From positions 1-64,000 of the forward strand of contig NZ_LKTM01000146.1 in assembly GCF_001417955.2 (NCBI RefSeq): 64,000 nucleotides of DNA, given 5' to 3'. Of the stretch, positions 1 through 8,699 are shown piece by piece. The stretch's first letter is position 1. Each line of letters begins with the position of its first letter. Both the position numbers and the translations under genes were made by a program. The notes beneath the pieces are model-generated. The model was not told where the DNA came from and searched no databases. It was given only the letters and a program-made list of their open reading frames with translations. The DNA is from Mycobacterium gordonae. GTDB taxonomy: Bacteria > Actinomycetota > Actinomycetes > Mycobacteriales > Mycobacteriaceae.

Positions 1-78
1 CATTTGCCGTTCGTCTCGATCCCGATCCCGATCAACCCGCCACCGCCGCCGCCCCCGCCCGCGGAACCCGGTCCGTAG
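1..78 (+). CDS. C-terminal tail of a proline-rich protein (5' end outside window)
   Basis: Only the last 25 codons are inside the window, read in frame 1 and ending at TAG (76-78). The tail has a run of eight consecutive prolines followed by A-E-P-G-P. Such Pro-rich ends are common on secreted or membrane-anchored mycobacterial proteins, but the function cannot be told from this fragment. Confidence 0.5.
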   Translation, partial: HLPFVSIPIPINPPPPPPPPAEPGP

Positions 79-111
79 CGCATCTGCCAGGTTGAGCGCA
101 GACTGGGCAGT

Positions 112-534
112 ATGAGCGATAAAGGTGGGTCGGGCGGCGGCTTCGGGTTCGATCCCGAGGACTTGGACCGGGTGATTCGGGAAGGCACCGAAGGGCTACG
201 TGACGCGTTCGAGCGGATCGGCCGGTATGTCGGGTCCCCCGGCGGGCGCCCGGGCTGGTCGCTGCTCTTCGAAGATCTGTCCCGGCGCAGCCGCCCGGAA
301 CCCGAAACCGCCGGCGAGGCCGGCGATGGCGTGTGGGCCATCTACACCGTGGACGCCGACGGCGGCGCGCGGGTTGAGCAGGTGTACGCCAACGAACTCG
401 ACGCCCTGCGCGCCAACAAGAACAACACCGACCCCAAGCGCAAGGTGCGCTTCCTGCCGTACGGCATTGCCGTCAGCGTGTTGGACGACCCGACTGATGG
501 CCCGGCGAAAGACGCAATAGGCGATCCTGCCTAG
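112..534 (+). CDS. Conserved hypothetical protein, 140 aa
   Basis: I do not recognise this protein. It is small, acidic and soluble-looking. It starts with a Gly-rich stretch (SDKGGSGGGFGF), followed by an amphipathic helix (about residues 15-40) and a compact alpha/beta-looking middle (VWAIYTVDADGGARVEQVYA, then LDALRANKNN) that ends with a short strand near residue 120. There is no signal peptide or membrane segment. The ATG at 112 lies 7 bases after CAGACT, a weak -10-like hexamer, so it may be leaderless. It ends 29 bases before the cyclase-like gene on the same strand and may be co-transcribed with it. It is very likely a real gene because codon use is even and the reading frame is free of stops, but no function is assigned. 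Confidence 0.75.
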   Translation: MSDKGGSGGGFGFDPEDLDRVIREGTEGLRDAFERIGRYVGSPGGRPGWSLLFEDLSRRSRPEPETAGEAGDGVWAIYTVDADGGARVEQVYANELDALRANKNNTDPKRKVRFLPYGIAVSVLDDPTDGPAKDAIGDPA

Positions 535-548
535 ACCCGGCAGCGGCC

Positions 549-554
549 TATGCT
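549..554 (+). promoter_or_regulatory. -10-like hexamer for the cyclase-like gene
   Basis: TATGCT lies 9 bases upstream of the GTG at 564, with no Shine-Dalgarno in between. This fits a leaderless SigA-type promoter. Confidence 0.45.
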
Positions 555-563
555 GGGCAGATT

Positions 564-3500
564 GTGGCCGCCACCCCATCCGTCTGCCATAACTGCGGTT
601 CCGAGCCGCGCCAGGGCGCGCGGTTCTGCGACGCATGCGGTGCGCCGCTGACGGTGGTCGTCCAGCCTGCCGAATACAAGCAGGTGACCGTTCTGTTCGC
701 CGACGTGGTGCGGTCGATGGACATGGCGGCAGCCCTCGGGCCCGAGCGGTTGCGCGAGGTGATGACCGAGTTGGTGGATCGATCCGCGGCGGTGGTGCAG
801 CGTTACGCGGGCACCGTGGACAAATTCACCGGCGACGGCATCATGGCGCTCTTCGGTGCGCCGATCGCGTTGGAGGACCATGCTTTTCGCGCCTGCCTGG
901 CGGCCATGGACATCCAGCAGGTGGCGCAGCGGCTGGCCGCCGAGGTCTCCCGCAGGGACAACATGGATCTGCGGGTGCGGGTCGGCCTGAACTCCGGGCA
1001 GGTGATCGCCGGCGAAGTCGGTGCCGCCCACCTCGGCTATACCGCGGTCGGCGAGCAGGTGGGGATGGCCCAGCGGATGGAATCCGTCGCACCACCAGGC
1101 GGAGTCATGCTCAGCGAGTCCACTGCCCGGCTGGTGGACGACCGGGTGGCCCTCGCACCCGCGGAAACGGTGCGGATCAAAGGCTTCGAGACCGGCGTCC
1201 CGGCGCGGCGACTGCTGGGCGTCGGTGTCGAGGATCCCGGACGAACCCACAAGGTGCGCCACGAGTCCCGGCTGGTCGGGCGCCACGTGGAGACTGCGGC
1301 CGCAGCGCAACTTCTGGACGAGGCGGGGCGCGGCCACGGAGCCATCGTCACGGTGTCGGGGCGGCCCGGTGTCGGAAAGACCAGGTTGGGTCGCGAGGTG
1401 GTGGCGACGGCCAGCGGGCGCGGATTCGAAGTCTTTGTCACCTACTGCGAATCCCACACCCGCGACATCCCGTTCCACGTGATCTCCCGGCTGCTGCGGG
1501 CGGTCTTCGGTGTCGGTGCGGTGCCGGCGGAGGCCGGCCGGGCGCGGGTCCGGGCCAAGTTTCCCGGCGCCGGCGCTGAGGATCTGCTGCTGCTCGACGA
1601 CTTGCTGGGCATTCGCGACCCCGAGACCGTGCTACCGGACATCACCCCGGAAGCCCGCCGCCGCCGGTTGGTCAAACTCATCGAAACCGTGGCGCTGACC
1701 CGGGCCGAGCCGGCCTTGTACGTCGTCGAGGACGCCCACTGGATCGACAGCGTCAGTGAAGCACTGCTCGCCGACTTCGCCGCGGCGGTACCGCGGATGC
1801 GCGCGGCGCTGCTGGTGATCTACCGGCCCGAGTATGACGGGGCGCTGTCCTCGATCACCGGTTCGCAGCATTTCTCCCTTGTGCCCCTTGATGATTCGCA
1901 CACCGCCGAACTGGTCGGCGCGCTGCTGGGTCCGGACCCCTCGGTGTTCCGGTTGGCCGCCGTGATCGCCGAGCGGGCGGCCGGTCTGCCGTTCGCCGCC
2001 GAAGAGATCGTGCGCGACCTGGCCGAGCGGGGTGTCCTGGAGGGGCTGCCGGGCAGTTATGTCTGTGTCCGCCCGCAAGCCGACATCCAGGTACCTGCCA
2101 GTGTTCAGGCGATCATCAGCGCCCGCATCGACCGCCTCACCGCAACGGCCAAACGCACACTGAATGCCGCGGCCGTCATCGGCCTCCGATTCGATCAGCA
2201 GCTGCTCGAATCACTGATGGATGCAACGGATTTGGCGCCGCTGATCGAGACGGAGCTGATCGAGCAGATCGCTTTCACCCCGCACGCCAGGTACGCGTTC
2301 TGCCATCCGCTGATCCAGGCGGTGGCCTACGAATCGCAGTTGAAGTCCGGGCGGTCGGAGTTGCACCGGCGGGTGGCGGCCGTGCTGCAACGCACCCACG
2401 GCCGCTACACCGGCCAGGAGGCCGCCATCGTGGCCACGCAGTACGCGGCCGCCGGCGATCTGCGGGACGCCTTCGACTGGCACATGCAGGCGGCAACCTG
2501 GTACGGCACCCGCGACATCCGGGCGGCGCGCAAGAGCTGGGAATCGGCGCGCGACGTGGCCGACCGGTTGCCCGACGACGAACCCGACCGGCTGGACATG
2601 CGGATCACACCGCGGGCAATGTTGTGCGGCAGCACTTTTCAGGTAGGCGGTACGCCCTCGGACACCGGATTCGACGAACTGCGCGAACTCACCACCGCCG
2701 CCGGCGACAAAAGGTCACTGGTGCTGGGGATGGCCGGACATCTGACCACGCTGACCTTCAACTCCCGCAACTCCGAAGCCGCCGAGGTGGCCTCGGAGTT
2801 CACCACGCTGGTCGAGTCGATCGGCGATCCGGTGCTGACCGTCGGGCTGTTCTACGCAGCGGCTCAGGCGAAGTGGGAAGCCGGTCAGGTGAGCGAGAGT
2901 CTGCGGTTGACCCAGCGCGTCATCGACATCGCCGACGGCGACGCCACCGTGGGCGATTTCCTTCTCGCGTCGCCCCTGGCCTACGCGCTCGTCGTCAGGG
3001 GCGCCGCCGGCATGTTCGTCGGCCGCTGCGGCTGGCGCGACGACCTCGAGGCGGGCATCGCACTGGCCCGCTCCGTCGACGCGGGCGCCGCGCCGTTCGC
3101 GCACCTGTACAAATACCAGGCCGCGCTGCAGAACGGCGCCGTGCTGCCCACCGCGGCGGACGTGGCGCAGGCAGCCGAGGACCTGGAATTCGCCGAGCAG
3201 TCCGGCAACGACACAGCGTTGGCGTACGCGCTACTCAACAGCGCGACCACACTGATGCACACCGATCCAGGGGACATGGCGGCCGGACTGGAGTGTCTGG
3301 CCAGGGCGCGGGCGTTGTTCGTGGCAGAAAAGCTGACCCTGTCGCTGCGCCGGATGGTCGACATCGAGTTCGCGCGGGAACAGGCCAGATCCGGCGAGGT
3401 CGATGCCGCAATAGCTTTGGCGGCAACGGTTCTCGACGAACAGTTCGACTGTGGTGAGGTGATCTTCCGCGGGCCGGCCAGCACGGTGCTGGTGGAGGCG

Positions 3501-3725
3501 CTGTTGTCGCGAGGCTCTGCTGCCGACCTCGAGGCGGCCGAACGTGCCGTCGACCGCTTGGCGGCGGTGCCGACCGAGCCGGGATTCGTGCTGTTCGAGC
3601 TTCCGGTGCTGCGGTTGCGGGGCTTGCTTTCGAGGGCCCGCGGCGACGAATCCGGTTACCTGCGATGCACCCAGCGTTGCCTGGCTCTGGCGCACGAGGC
3701 CGGCTACGAGGCTTACCTCGGCTGA
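564..3725 (+). CDS. Zinc-ribbon / class III nucleotidyl cyclase / AAA-ATPase / TPR signalling protein
   Basis: A 1053-residue multidomain regulator. An N-terminal zinc ribbon has C8-x2-C11 and C22-x2-C25. A class III cyclase domain follows (about 40-195) with metal-binding D47 and D91 (GDG) and substrate Lys K87. T160 is at the second specificity position, as in class IIIb enzymes. The transition-state Arg is kept (R171), but the usual Asn, three residues after the conserved V-G-[DE] motif, is Gly (G167). This should weaken or abolish catalysis. A STAND/AAA ATPase follows with Walker A GRPGVGKT (266-273) and Walker B LYVVEDAHWID (385-395). The C-terminal half is a helical TPR-like region with no DNA-binding HTH. 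The GTG start is supported by the upstream -10-like hexamer. It probably senses a ligand through the TPR region and acts as a cAMP-related or ATPase switch in the cytosol. Ligand and partners are unknown. Confidence 0.85.
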   Translation: MAATPSVCHNCGSEPRQGARFCDACGAPLTVVVQPAEYKQVTVLFADVVRSMDMAAALGPERLREVMTELVDRSAAVVQRYAGTVDKFTGDGIMALFGAPIALEDHAFRACLAAMDIQQVAQRLAAEVSRRDNMDLRVRVGLNSGQVIAGEVGAAHLGYTAVGEQVGMAQRMESVAPPGGVMLSESTARLVDDRVALAPAETVRIKGFETGVPARRLLGVGVEDPGRTHKVRHESRLVGRHVETAAAAQLLDEAGRGHGAIVTVSGRPGVGKTRLGREVVATASGRGFEVFVTYCESHTRDIPFHVISRLLRAVFGVGAVPAEAGRARVRAKFPGAGAEDLLLLDDLLGIRDPETVLPDITPEARRRRLVKLIETVALTRAEPALYVVEDAHWIDSVSEALLADFAAAVPRMRAALLVIYRPEYDGALSSITGSQHFSLVPLDDSHTAELVGALLGPDPSVFRLAAVIAERAAGLPFAAEEIVRDLAERGVLEGLPGSYVCVRPQADIQVPASVQAIISARIDRLTATAKRTLNAAAVIGLRFDQQLLESLMDATDLAPLIETELIEQIAFTPHARYAFCHPLIQAVAYESQLKSGRSELHRRVAAVLQRTHGRYTGQEAAIVATQYAAAGDLRDAFDWHMQAATWYGTRDIRAARKSWESARDVADRLPDDEPDRLDMRITPRAMLCGSTFQVGGTPSDTGFDELRELTTAAGDKRSLVLGMAGHLTTLTFNSRNSEAAEVASEFTTLVESIGDPVLTVGLFYAAAQAKWEAGQVSESLRLTQRVIDIADGDATVGDFLLASPLAYALVVRGAAGMFVGRCGWRDDLEAGIALARSVDAGAAPFAHLYKYQAALQNGAVLPTAADVAQAAEDLEFAEQSGNDTALAYALLNSATTLMHTDPGDMAAGLECLARARALFVAEKLTLSLRRMVDIEFAREQARSGEVDAAIALAATVLDEQFDCGEVIFRGPASTVLVEALLSRGSAADLEAAERAVDRLAAVPTEPGFVLFELPVLRLRGLLSRARGDESGYLRCTQRCLALAHEAGYEAYLG

Positions 3726-3733
3726 AGCGGCAC

Positions 3734-4462
3734 TCAGCCCTGCTCCACCACGTTCCCGCTGCCGTTCTTGCTGACCTTCGGGGAACCGGAGTGATAGGTG
3801 ACTTTGTTATTGAGTCCGGAGGCCTCGATGGTGTCGACGTTGTCGACCGTGACGACGTTCTGCAGGCCGGAGACGTTCACCGTCGCGCAATGGCCGGTGA
3901 GTGTCACCGTGTTCGAGATGCCACTGATGTTGATGTCGTTGCCGCTGCAGGCGACGGTCTTGTTCTCGTTGATGCCTGAGATCGTGACCGGCTCGCCCGC
4001 CGGCGCGGTGGCCGACGGCGAAGGACCGGTGCTGGGTGCGTGTGTCTTGCCGGTGGAGGGTGCGGTGCGGGTCGGCAACGTGCCGGGAGTCGCGATCGCC
4101 GAAGTGCTTTCGGTGGGGGACGGAACGACGAGGTCGCCGTGGGAGAACTGGCGCGCGGCATAAGCGGCGATGCCGCCCACCAGAACTAGCACGCCCAGGA
4201 CGCCCACGGCGGCCAGGATCCAGAACCAGCGCATCCCCGACGACGAGCGGGGCGTGGCGCCGGGATAAGGGCTGCCGTACCCGTAGCCGGGCGGAGTCAT
4301 AGTCGACGGCATGGGCGGGGGAACCGGCCCCGGTGGAGGCGGCGGGTAGTTGTAACCTCCGGCGGAGCCCAGGTCGGAGCCCGCCTCGGAGGCACGTGCC
4401 TGGTCGGCCAGGGGCTGCTCCAGTTCCCGGATCCGGGCTTCCGGGTCATCCTCTGGTTTCAT
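3734..4462 (-). CDS. DUF3060-like single-pass membrane protein
   Basis: A 242-residue protein. The N-terminus has a short helix of the PEARIRELE type often seen in mycobacterial membrane proteins, then a Pro/Gly/Tyr-rich cytoplasmic stretch. One membrane helix lies around residues 80-100 (FWILAAVGVLGVLVLVGG), followed by a Ser/Thr/Pro-rich linker. The C-terminal 85 residues repeat a G-x-x-N-x-V-T pattern (ISGISNTVTLTG, VSGLQNVVTVDN, ASGLNNKVTYHS), which matches what I recall of DUF3060 and suggests a small beta-helix or solenoid outside the membrane. The ATG at 4462 is chosen because the longer frame upstream has no such features. It is convergent with the cyclase-like gene (8 bases between them). 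Role unknown; exposure on the cell surface is an inference. Confidence 0.8.
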   Translation of the reverse strand: MKPEDDPEARIRELEQPLADQARASEAGSDLGSAGGYNYPPPPPGPVPPPMPSTMTPPGYGYGSPYPGATPRSSSGMRWFWILAAVGVLGVLVLVGGIAAYAARQFSHGDLVVPSPTESTSAIATPGTLPTRTAPSTGKTHAPSTGPSPSATAPAGEPVTISGINENKTVACSGNDINISGISNTVTLTGHCATVNVSGLQNVVTVDNVDTIEASGLNNKVTYHSGSPKVSKNGSGNVVEQG

Positions 4463-4497
4463 GCCTGAGATGCTCCCATATCGGCAAGGACGCGGAA

Positions 4498-4503
4498 TAG
4501 GCT
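4498..4503 (+). promoter_or_regulatory. -10-like hexamer for the MDR oxidoreductase
   Basis: TAGGCT lies 7 bases before the GTG at 4511. No ribosome binding site lies between them, so a leaderless transcript is likely. Confidence 0.5.
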
Positions 4504-4510
4504 CGGCGTC

Positions 4511-5524
4511 GTGCCCGCATTGCCGAATCGACAGATCCTGTTGCGCCGCCGCCCCTCCGGTCTGGTGCAGCCCGAAGACACCGAGCTGATCACCCGCCCC
4601 GCCCCGGAACTCGCAGCGGGAGAGGCGCTGCTGCGCACCACCTACGTGGGCATCGACGCCGCCCTCCGCACCTGGCTCGACGACCAGCCCAGCTACCTGC
4701 CGCCGGTGCAGCTGGGAGAGGTGATCCGGGCCGCGGGAATCGGCGAGGTCGTCGAAACACGATGCGACGCTTACGCTGTCGGCGACATCGTCACCACGCT
4801 GACCGGGTTCCAGGAGTACGTGGTGATCCGCGACGACATCTTCAGCACACCCATCCCGGGTGAGGACGACCAGTTGGCGATCATGTCGGTGTACGGGCCG
4901 ACGGGCGCCACCGCGTACTTCGGCATGACCGATATCGGCCGTCCGCAGCCCGGCGAAACGGTGGTGGTTTCCGCCGCGGCGGGTGCCACCGGATCGGTGG
5001 CCGGGCAGATCGCCAAGATCGCCGGCGCCCGGGTGGTGGGTATCGCCGGCGGCCCCGACAAATGCCGGGCGGTCGTCGAGGACTTCGGGTTCGACGCGTG
5101 CATCGACTACAAGAACGACGACCTGGCGGCCGCGCTCAAAGAGCACTGCCCGCGCCGCGTCGACGTCTACTTCGACAACGTCGGCGGACCCGTCCTGAAC
5201 GCGGTACTGGGCCGGCTCGCGTCCAAGGCGCGCGTGGTGCTCTGCGGCGTCATCTCGAGTTACCTCACCGGCGAGCACCCGGGACCGTCCAATTACGTCA
5301 ATCTGCTGTCCAAGACCGCGTCCATGCAGGGATTCAACGCACTCGACCAGTGGGGCCGCTTCGACGAGGCGTTCGCCAACCTGCGCCAGTGGGAGTCCGA
5401 GGGGCGGCTGCGGCACCGGCAGACCATTTACGAGGGCATCGAACAGTGTGTCGACGCCCTCAACGGACTTTTCACCGGCGCCAACATCGGTAAGACACTT
5501 GTGAAGATCAGCGAGCCGGGTTGA
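4511..5524 (+). CDS. NADP-dependent medium-chain oxidoreductase (CurA / prostaglandin-reductase-like)
   Basis: A 337-residue cytosolic enzyme of the zinc-free MDR branch that reduces the C=C bond of alpha,beta-unsaturated ketones or aldehydes with NADPH. The N-terminal half is the GroES-like fold. The Rossmann domain starts near residue 150 with the diagnostic motif AAAGATGSVAGQIAK, followed by GxA-GGPDKC for the adenosine-phosphate site. Next come DYKNDD and VDVYFDNVGG, both typical of leukotriene B4 12-hydroxydehydrogenase-like members. There are no zinc-binding Cys clusters. Length is normal for the family. The GTG start is fixed by the adjoining -10-like hexamer. The natural substrate cannot be told from the sequence. 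Confidence 0.88.
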   Translation: MPALPNRQILLRRRPSGLVQPEDTELITRPAPELAAGEALLRTTYVGIDAALRTWLDDQPSYLPPVQLGEVIRAAGIGEVVETRCDAYAVGDIVTTLTGFQEYVVIRDDIFSTPIPGEDDQLAIMSVYGPTGATAYFGMTDIGRPQPGETVVVSAAAGATGSVAGQIAKIAGARVVGIAGGPDKCRAVVEDFGFDACIDYKNDDLAAALKEHCPRRVDVYFDNVGGPVLNAVLGRLASKARVVLCGVISSYLTGEHPGPSNYVNLLSKTASMQGFNALDQWGRFDEAFANLRQWESEGRLRHRQTIYEGIEQCVDALNGLFTGANIGKTLVKISEPG

Positions 5525-5610
5525 GGCCACCGCGCGAAAAGCTTGCCGCACTGACCTGGAGCTACGTCGACACCGCCTCGCCAGAGTCCACGCGACGCCC
5601 GGCGGGCTGC

Positions 5611-5616
5611 TATCTT
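5611..5616 (+). promoter_or_regulatory. -10-like hexamer for the GH16 gene
   Basis: TATCTT lies 7 bases before the ATG at 5624, in the leaderless arrangement. Confidence 0.5.
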
Positions 5617-5623
5617 CCATGCC

Positions 5624-6508
5624 ATGCCACAGATGGACCGTCGCCGCATGCTCATGATGGCGGGATTCAGCGCACTGGCGGCCGCGACGGCGGCCCCGAC
5701 AGCAAATGCCAGCCCGTCTCGGCCGGCCGCACCCGCCGGCCCCGCACCGGTGCCCGCCGCCCCCGCGGCCGGAGCGACTGGTGGATTCATCTGGCACGAC
5801 GAGTTCGACGGACCGGCCGGTTCGGCGCCCGATCCGGGCAAGTGGGCGATTTCGAATTTCCGGACGCCGATCCGTAATCCGGTCGGGTTCGACCAGCCGC
5901 AGTTCTGGGGGCAGTACCGCGACAGCCGCCAGAACGTGTTCCTGGACGGCAATTCCAACCTGGTGTTGCGCGCCACCCACGATGGCCACGGCGGCTACTT
6001 CGGCGGCCTCGTGCATGGTCTGTGGCGTGGCGGCGTGGGCACCACCTGGGAAGCCCGCATTAAATTCAACTGCTTGGCGCCCGGTATGTGGCCGGCGTGG
6101 TGGCTATCCAACGACGACCCTGGCCGCAGTGGCGAGATCGACTTGATCGAGTGGTACGGCAACGGCACCTGGCCGTCGGGTACCACGGTCCACGCCAACC
6201 CGGACGGCACCGCGTTCGAGACCAATCCGATCGGTGTGGACGGCGGCTGGCACAACTGGCGCGTCAAGTGGGACGTCACCGGGATGTACTTCTGGGTGGA
6301 CTATGCCGACGGCATGGCCCCGTACTTCTCGGTCCCGGCCACCGGCATCGAGAACCTGGACGAGCCGTTCAAGGAGTGGCCGTTCAACGACCCGGACTAC
6401 ACCGTGTTCCCGGTCCTGAACCTGGCCGTCGGTGGCTCCGGCGGCGGCGACCCGGCCGCGGGCAGCTACCCGCAGGACATGCTCGTCGACTGGGTGCGCG
6501 TCTTCTGA
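5624..6508 (+). CDS. Secreted family 16 glycoside hydrolase (beta-1,3-glucanase-type, Rv0315-like)
   Basis: A 294-residue exported enzyme. The N-terminus is a Tat signal (MDRRRMLMMAGFSAL) with an Ala-rich region to about residue 30, then an Ala/Pro linker to about 50. The catalytic beta-jelly-roll carries the GH16 signature EIDLIE at 171-176, with E171 as probable nucleophile, D173 as helper and E176 as acid/base. The aromatic motifs GMWPAWWLSND and GGWHNWRV are typical of laminarinase-like members. From memory it is nearly colinear with M. tuberculosis Rv0315, reported as a secreted beta-1,3-glucanase. It probably hydrolyses beta-1,3-glucans outside the cell; mycobacteria are not known to make such glucans, so the substrate is probably environmental or host-derived. 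Confidence 0.93.
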   Translation: MPQMDRRRMLMMAGFSALAAATAAPTANASPSRPAAPAGPAPVPAAPAAGATGGFIWHDEFDGPAGSAPDPGKWAISNFRTPIRNPVGFDQPQFWGQYRDSRQNVFLDGNSNLVLRATHDGHGGYFGGLVHGLWRGGVGTTWEARIKFNCLAPGMWPAWWLSNDDPGRSGEIDLIEWYGNGTWPSGTTVHANPDGTAFETNPIGVDGGWHNWRVKWDVTGMYFWVDYADGMAPYFSVPATGIENLDEPFKEWPFNDPDYTVFPVLNLAVGGSGGGDPAAGSYPQDMLVDWVRVF

Positions 6509-6524
6509 GGCTGCAGAGCCGCCC

Positions 6525-6755
6525 CTAGTTCGACAGGTGCAGGTACCAGAGCCCGTCGTCGCCCTGACGGCAGTCCCAGTGCGTGTAAGCCGCGTCGTTG
6601 TGGGTGATCTCCACGTGCGGGCCGTCGGCCTGGCACGCCGCCAGCGTCGCGTAGCTGCCCTCCACCTGCACTTCGTCGGCGTTGGCCACCGCTACCGCGG
6701 TGGTGAACAACGCAGCGCCTGCCGTCAGAATCCCGGCAGCGAACATGGTCTTCAT
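6525..6755 (-). CDS. Small secreted protein with signal peptide, 76 aa
   Basis: The protein begins with a Sec signal peptide (MKTMFAAGILTAGAALFTTA) cleaved near AVANA-DE, leaving about 50 residues. The mature part holds two cysteines (ATLAACQADG and HWDCRQGDD) that could form a disulfide, plus several aromatic residues. The ATG at 6755 is preceded by an AGAAGGGGG ribosome binding site, which decides the start against the much longer open frame upstream. It is convergent with the GH16 gene. It resembles the many small exported mycobacterial proteins of unknown function, and no family name is claimed. Confidence 0.8.
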   Translation of the reverse strand: MKTMFAAGILTAGAALFTTAVAVANADEVQVEGSYATLAACQADGPHVEITHNDAAYTHWDCRQGDDGLWYLHLSN

Positions 6756-6838
6756 CTCCGAGCCCCCTTCTGAAACCGTTGGCACTTGGATTGCCAGATT
6801 GCGCATCGGCGAAACTATGAGGGCCCTCCGTTCGAACG

Positions 6839-6844
6839 TATGAT
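6839..6844 (+). promoter_or_regulatory. -10-like hexamer for the 104-aa gene
   Basis: TATGAT lies 6 bases before the ATG at 6851 and is close to the consensus. It is followed by an ATCGATCGAT palindromic stretch. Confidence 0.5.
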
Positions 6845-6850
6845 CGATCG

Positions 6851-7165
6851 ATGGGGCGGCTCGCGTCGATCGGCTACAACGGGCAACCGCTCCGCGGGCC
6901 CTTTCGTCCGGTGCGTCCGCCCGTCCCGGTGCTGGTGGACCTGACCGTGCTCTTCCCGCGCGAGCCACACCGCTCGGGCCGCTACCACCCGAACGGCCTG
7001 CAGTTGCACAAGGTCGTCGAGGGCACACTGAGTTGCTGGGGCCTCTGCGAACAGGGCGACTGGTGGGGGCTGGTGACCTACCCGGTGGAATTCGGGGCCC
7101 GGCACAAGGCGGTGACGCACTGGGTGCCGGCCTGGACCCTGCGCCGAAAGGGTGAGCGGCCGTGA
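6851..7165 (+). CDS. Conserved hypothetical protein, 104 aa
   Basis: I do not recognise this protein. It is basic and rich in Trp, His and Pro, with a likely beta-rich core (VPVLVDLTVLFP, then LQLHKVVEGTLSCWGLCEQGDWWGLVTYPVEF). Two cysteines three residues apart (CWGLC) could bind metal or form a disulfide. There is no signal peptide or membrane helix. The start is supported by a strong -10-like hexamer. The 3' end lies 34 bases before the PAP2-DGK start at 7200, so transcription may be shared, although that gene also has its own -10-like site inside this gap. Confidence 0.65.
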   Translation: MGRLASIGYNGQPLRGPFRPVRPPVPVLVDLTVLFPREPHRSGRYHPNGLQLHKVVEGTLSCWGLCEQGDWWGLVTYPVEFGARHKAVTHWVPAWTLRRKGERP

Positions 7166-7186
7166 GGTTCTGCGTATGCCCACCGT

Positions 7187-7192
7187 TAGGGT
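7187..7192 (+). promoter_or_regulatory. -10-like hexamer deciding the PAP2-DGK start
   Basis: TAGGGT lies 7 bases before the ATG at 7200, which favours that start over the upstream in-frame GTG at 7152 and ATG at 7176. Confidence 0.45.
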
Positions 7193-7199
7193 GGACCGA

Positions 7200-8699
7200 A
7201 TGAACCGACGGCCCGTGCGACCGCTGCGCAGTGTCAAGCAGATCACCCGGGGTTTGGGCGCTCTCGATCGCGAACTGTTCGAGGCGGTCGCCGAGAGTCC
7301 GACTCCGTTGCTCGACAAAGCGATGCCGCCGTTGACCCGGGCTGCCGACCATTCCAAGCTGTGGTTCGCCATCGGGGCGATCCTGCTCGCCTCGGGGAAG
7401 AACTCCGCACAGCGCGGCGCCACCCGCGGCCTGGTATCGCTGGGAGTGACCAGCCTGGTGACCAATCAGGTTGCCAAGCGTGTCCGGCGGCGTCCGCGTC
7501 CGCTCTACGATTCGGTGCCGCTGGTGCGGCGCGTCCGGCGCCACCCAACCTCCAACTCGCTGCCCTCCGGGCACTCCGCCAGCGCCGCCGCATTCGCCGT
7601 CGGGGTGGGCCTGGAGAATCCGACGATCGGCTTCGGGCTGGCGCTGCTGGCCGGTCTCGTCGGGTTGTCCCGCGTCGCAGTCGGTGCGCATTACCCCGGG
7701 GATGTCGTCATCGGTTTCGGTATCGGCTCGGGCATCGCGGTCCTGGGCAGTCGCCTGGTCCCGCCGATCGTCGAGACCGCGCTGCCGAAGACCGAACCTC
7801 TCCGGGTCGAGACGCCCGAACGGCCCGATGGCTCGGGGGTGGTGCTGGTGATCAACCCGGCTTCGGGCAGCGGCACCGGCGCCCGCGTCCTCGACGAGGT
7901 TCGTGCCGCGTTGCCCGAGGCCGAAATCGTCGAACTGGATTCCTCCGATGACCCGCGCGAGGTGCTGCGCGGCGCCGCTGAGCGGGCCGAGGTGCTGGGG
8001 GTCGGCGGCGGCGACGGCACCGTGTCCGCGGCGGCCGCCGTCGCCCTGGAAGCCGGCCTGCCGCTGGCGGTTTTTCCGGCCGGTACGTTCAACCACTTCG
8101 CCAAGGACATCGGCTGCGACTCGGTGGCGCGGACTGTCGACGCGATCCGGCGGGGCAGCGTTGCATACGTGGACCTGGTGCGGCTCAACGAGAGTCAGAT
8201 CGTGGTGAACACCGCCAGCATCGGCGCATACCCGGCGTTCGTGCGACGGCGGGAGAAGTTGGAGAAGAAGATCGGCAAGCCGCTGGCGGGCATGTACGCC
8301 ATGCTGCGCACGCTGCGCACGGAACGGCCCGTCCGGATCAGCTACGACAACAAGACGCTACAGACGTCGCTGTTCTTCGTGGGAAATTCGCTATACCTAC
8401 CAACGGGATTCGCGCCCTCGCGGCGCACGCGGATGGACGACGGCCTGATCGATGTGCGGATTCTGGAGACCGGCCGACGGCTGGCGCGCACCAGAATTCT
8501 GGCCGCCCTGGCGCTGGGCCGTCTGCAGCGCAGCCCGTTGTACCACGAAATGCAGGTGCCCCAATTCAGTTTCGCGGCGGTGGACGGCCCGACGTTGATC
8601 GCGCACGACGGTGAGATCGGCGAGAAATACGACCAGGCGAGCTTCGCCGCGCAATACCGGGCCCTACCGGTGTTTCGCCCCCTTCCTCGTCGGGCTTAA
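7200..8699 (+). CDS. Fusion of PAP2 phosphatase and diacylglycerol-kinase catalytic domain
   Basis: A 499-residue protein. Residues 1-185 are a PAP2/acid-phosphatase domain with the three motifs K-x6-RP (about 94-101), PSGH (122-125) and S-R-x5-GAH-x2-x-D (157-168), and a few hydrophobic segments around them. After a linker, residues 210-499 form a DAGK/LCB-kinase domain with the ATP-binding motif GVGGGDGT (267-274) and the later [12 protein letters not shown] and DDGLIDV motifs. Phosphatase and kinase on one chain suggest interconversion of a lipid and its phosphorylated form, for example phosphatidate/diacylglycerol or a prenyl/polyprenol phosphate at the inner membrane; which substrate is unknown. 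It is convergent with xylB, and the two stop codons share TTAA (8696-8699). Confidence 0.85.
   Translation: MNRRPVRPLRSVKQITRGLGALDRELFEAVAESPTPLLDKAMPPLTRAADHSKLWFAIGAILLASGKNSAQRGATRGLVSLGVTSLVTNQVAKRVRRRPRPLYDSVPLVRRVRRHPTSNSLPSGHSASAAAFAVGVGLENPTIGFGLALLAGLVGLSRVAVGAHYPGDVVIGFGIGSGIAVLGSRLVPPIVETALPKTEPLRVETPERPDGSGVVLVINPASGSGTGARVLDEVRAALPEAEIVELDSSDDPREVLRGAAERAEVLGVGGGDGTVSAAAAVALEAGLPLAVFPAGTFNHFAKDIGCDSVARTVDAIRRGSVAYVDLVRLNESQIVVNTASIGAYPAFVRRREKLEKKIGKPLAGMYAMLRTLRTERPVRISYDNKTLQTSLFFVGNSLYLPTGFAPSRRTRMDDGLIDVRILETGRRLARTRILAALALGRLQRSPLYHEMQVPQFSFAAVDGPTLIAHDGEIGEKYDQASFAAQYRALPVFRPLPRRA

Noticed and set aside
6525..8096. 523-codon minus frame reaching across the PAP2-DGK gene
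   Set aside because: Only its last 76 codons look real (signal peptide and RBS). The rest is a shadow of the PAP2-DGK gene.
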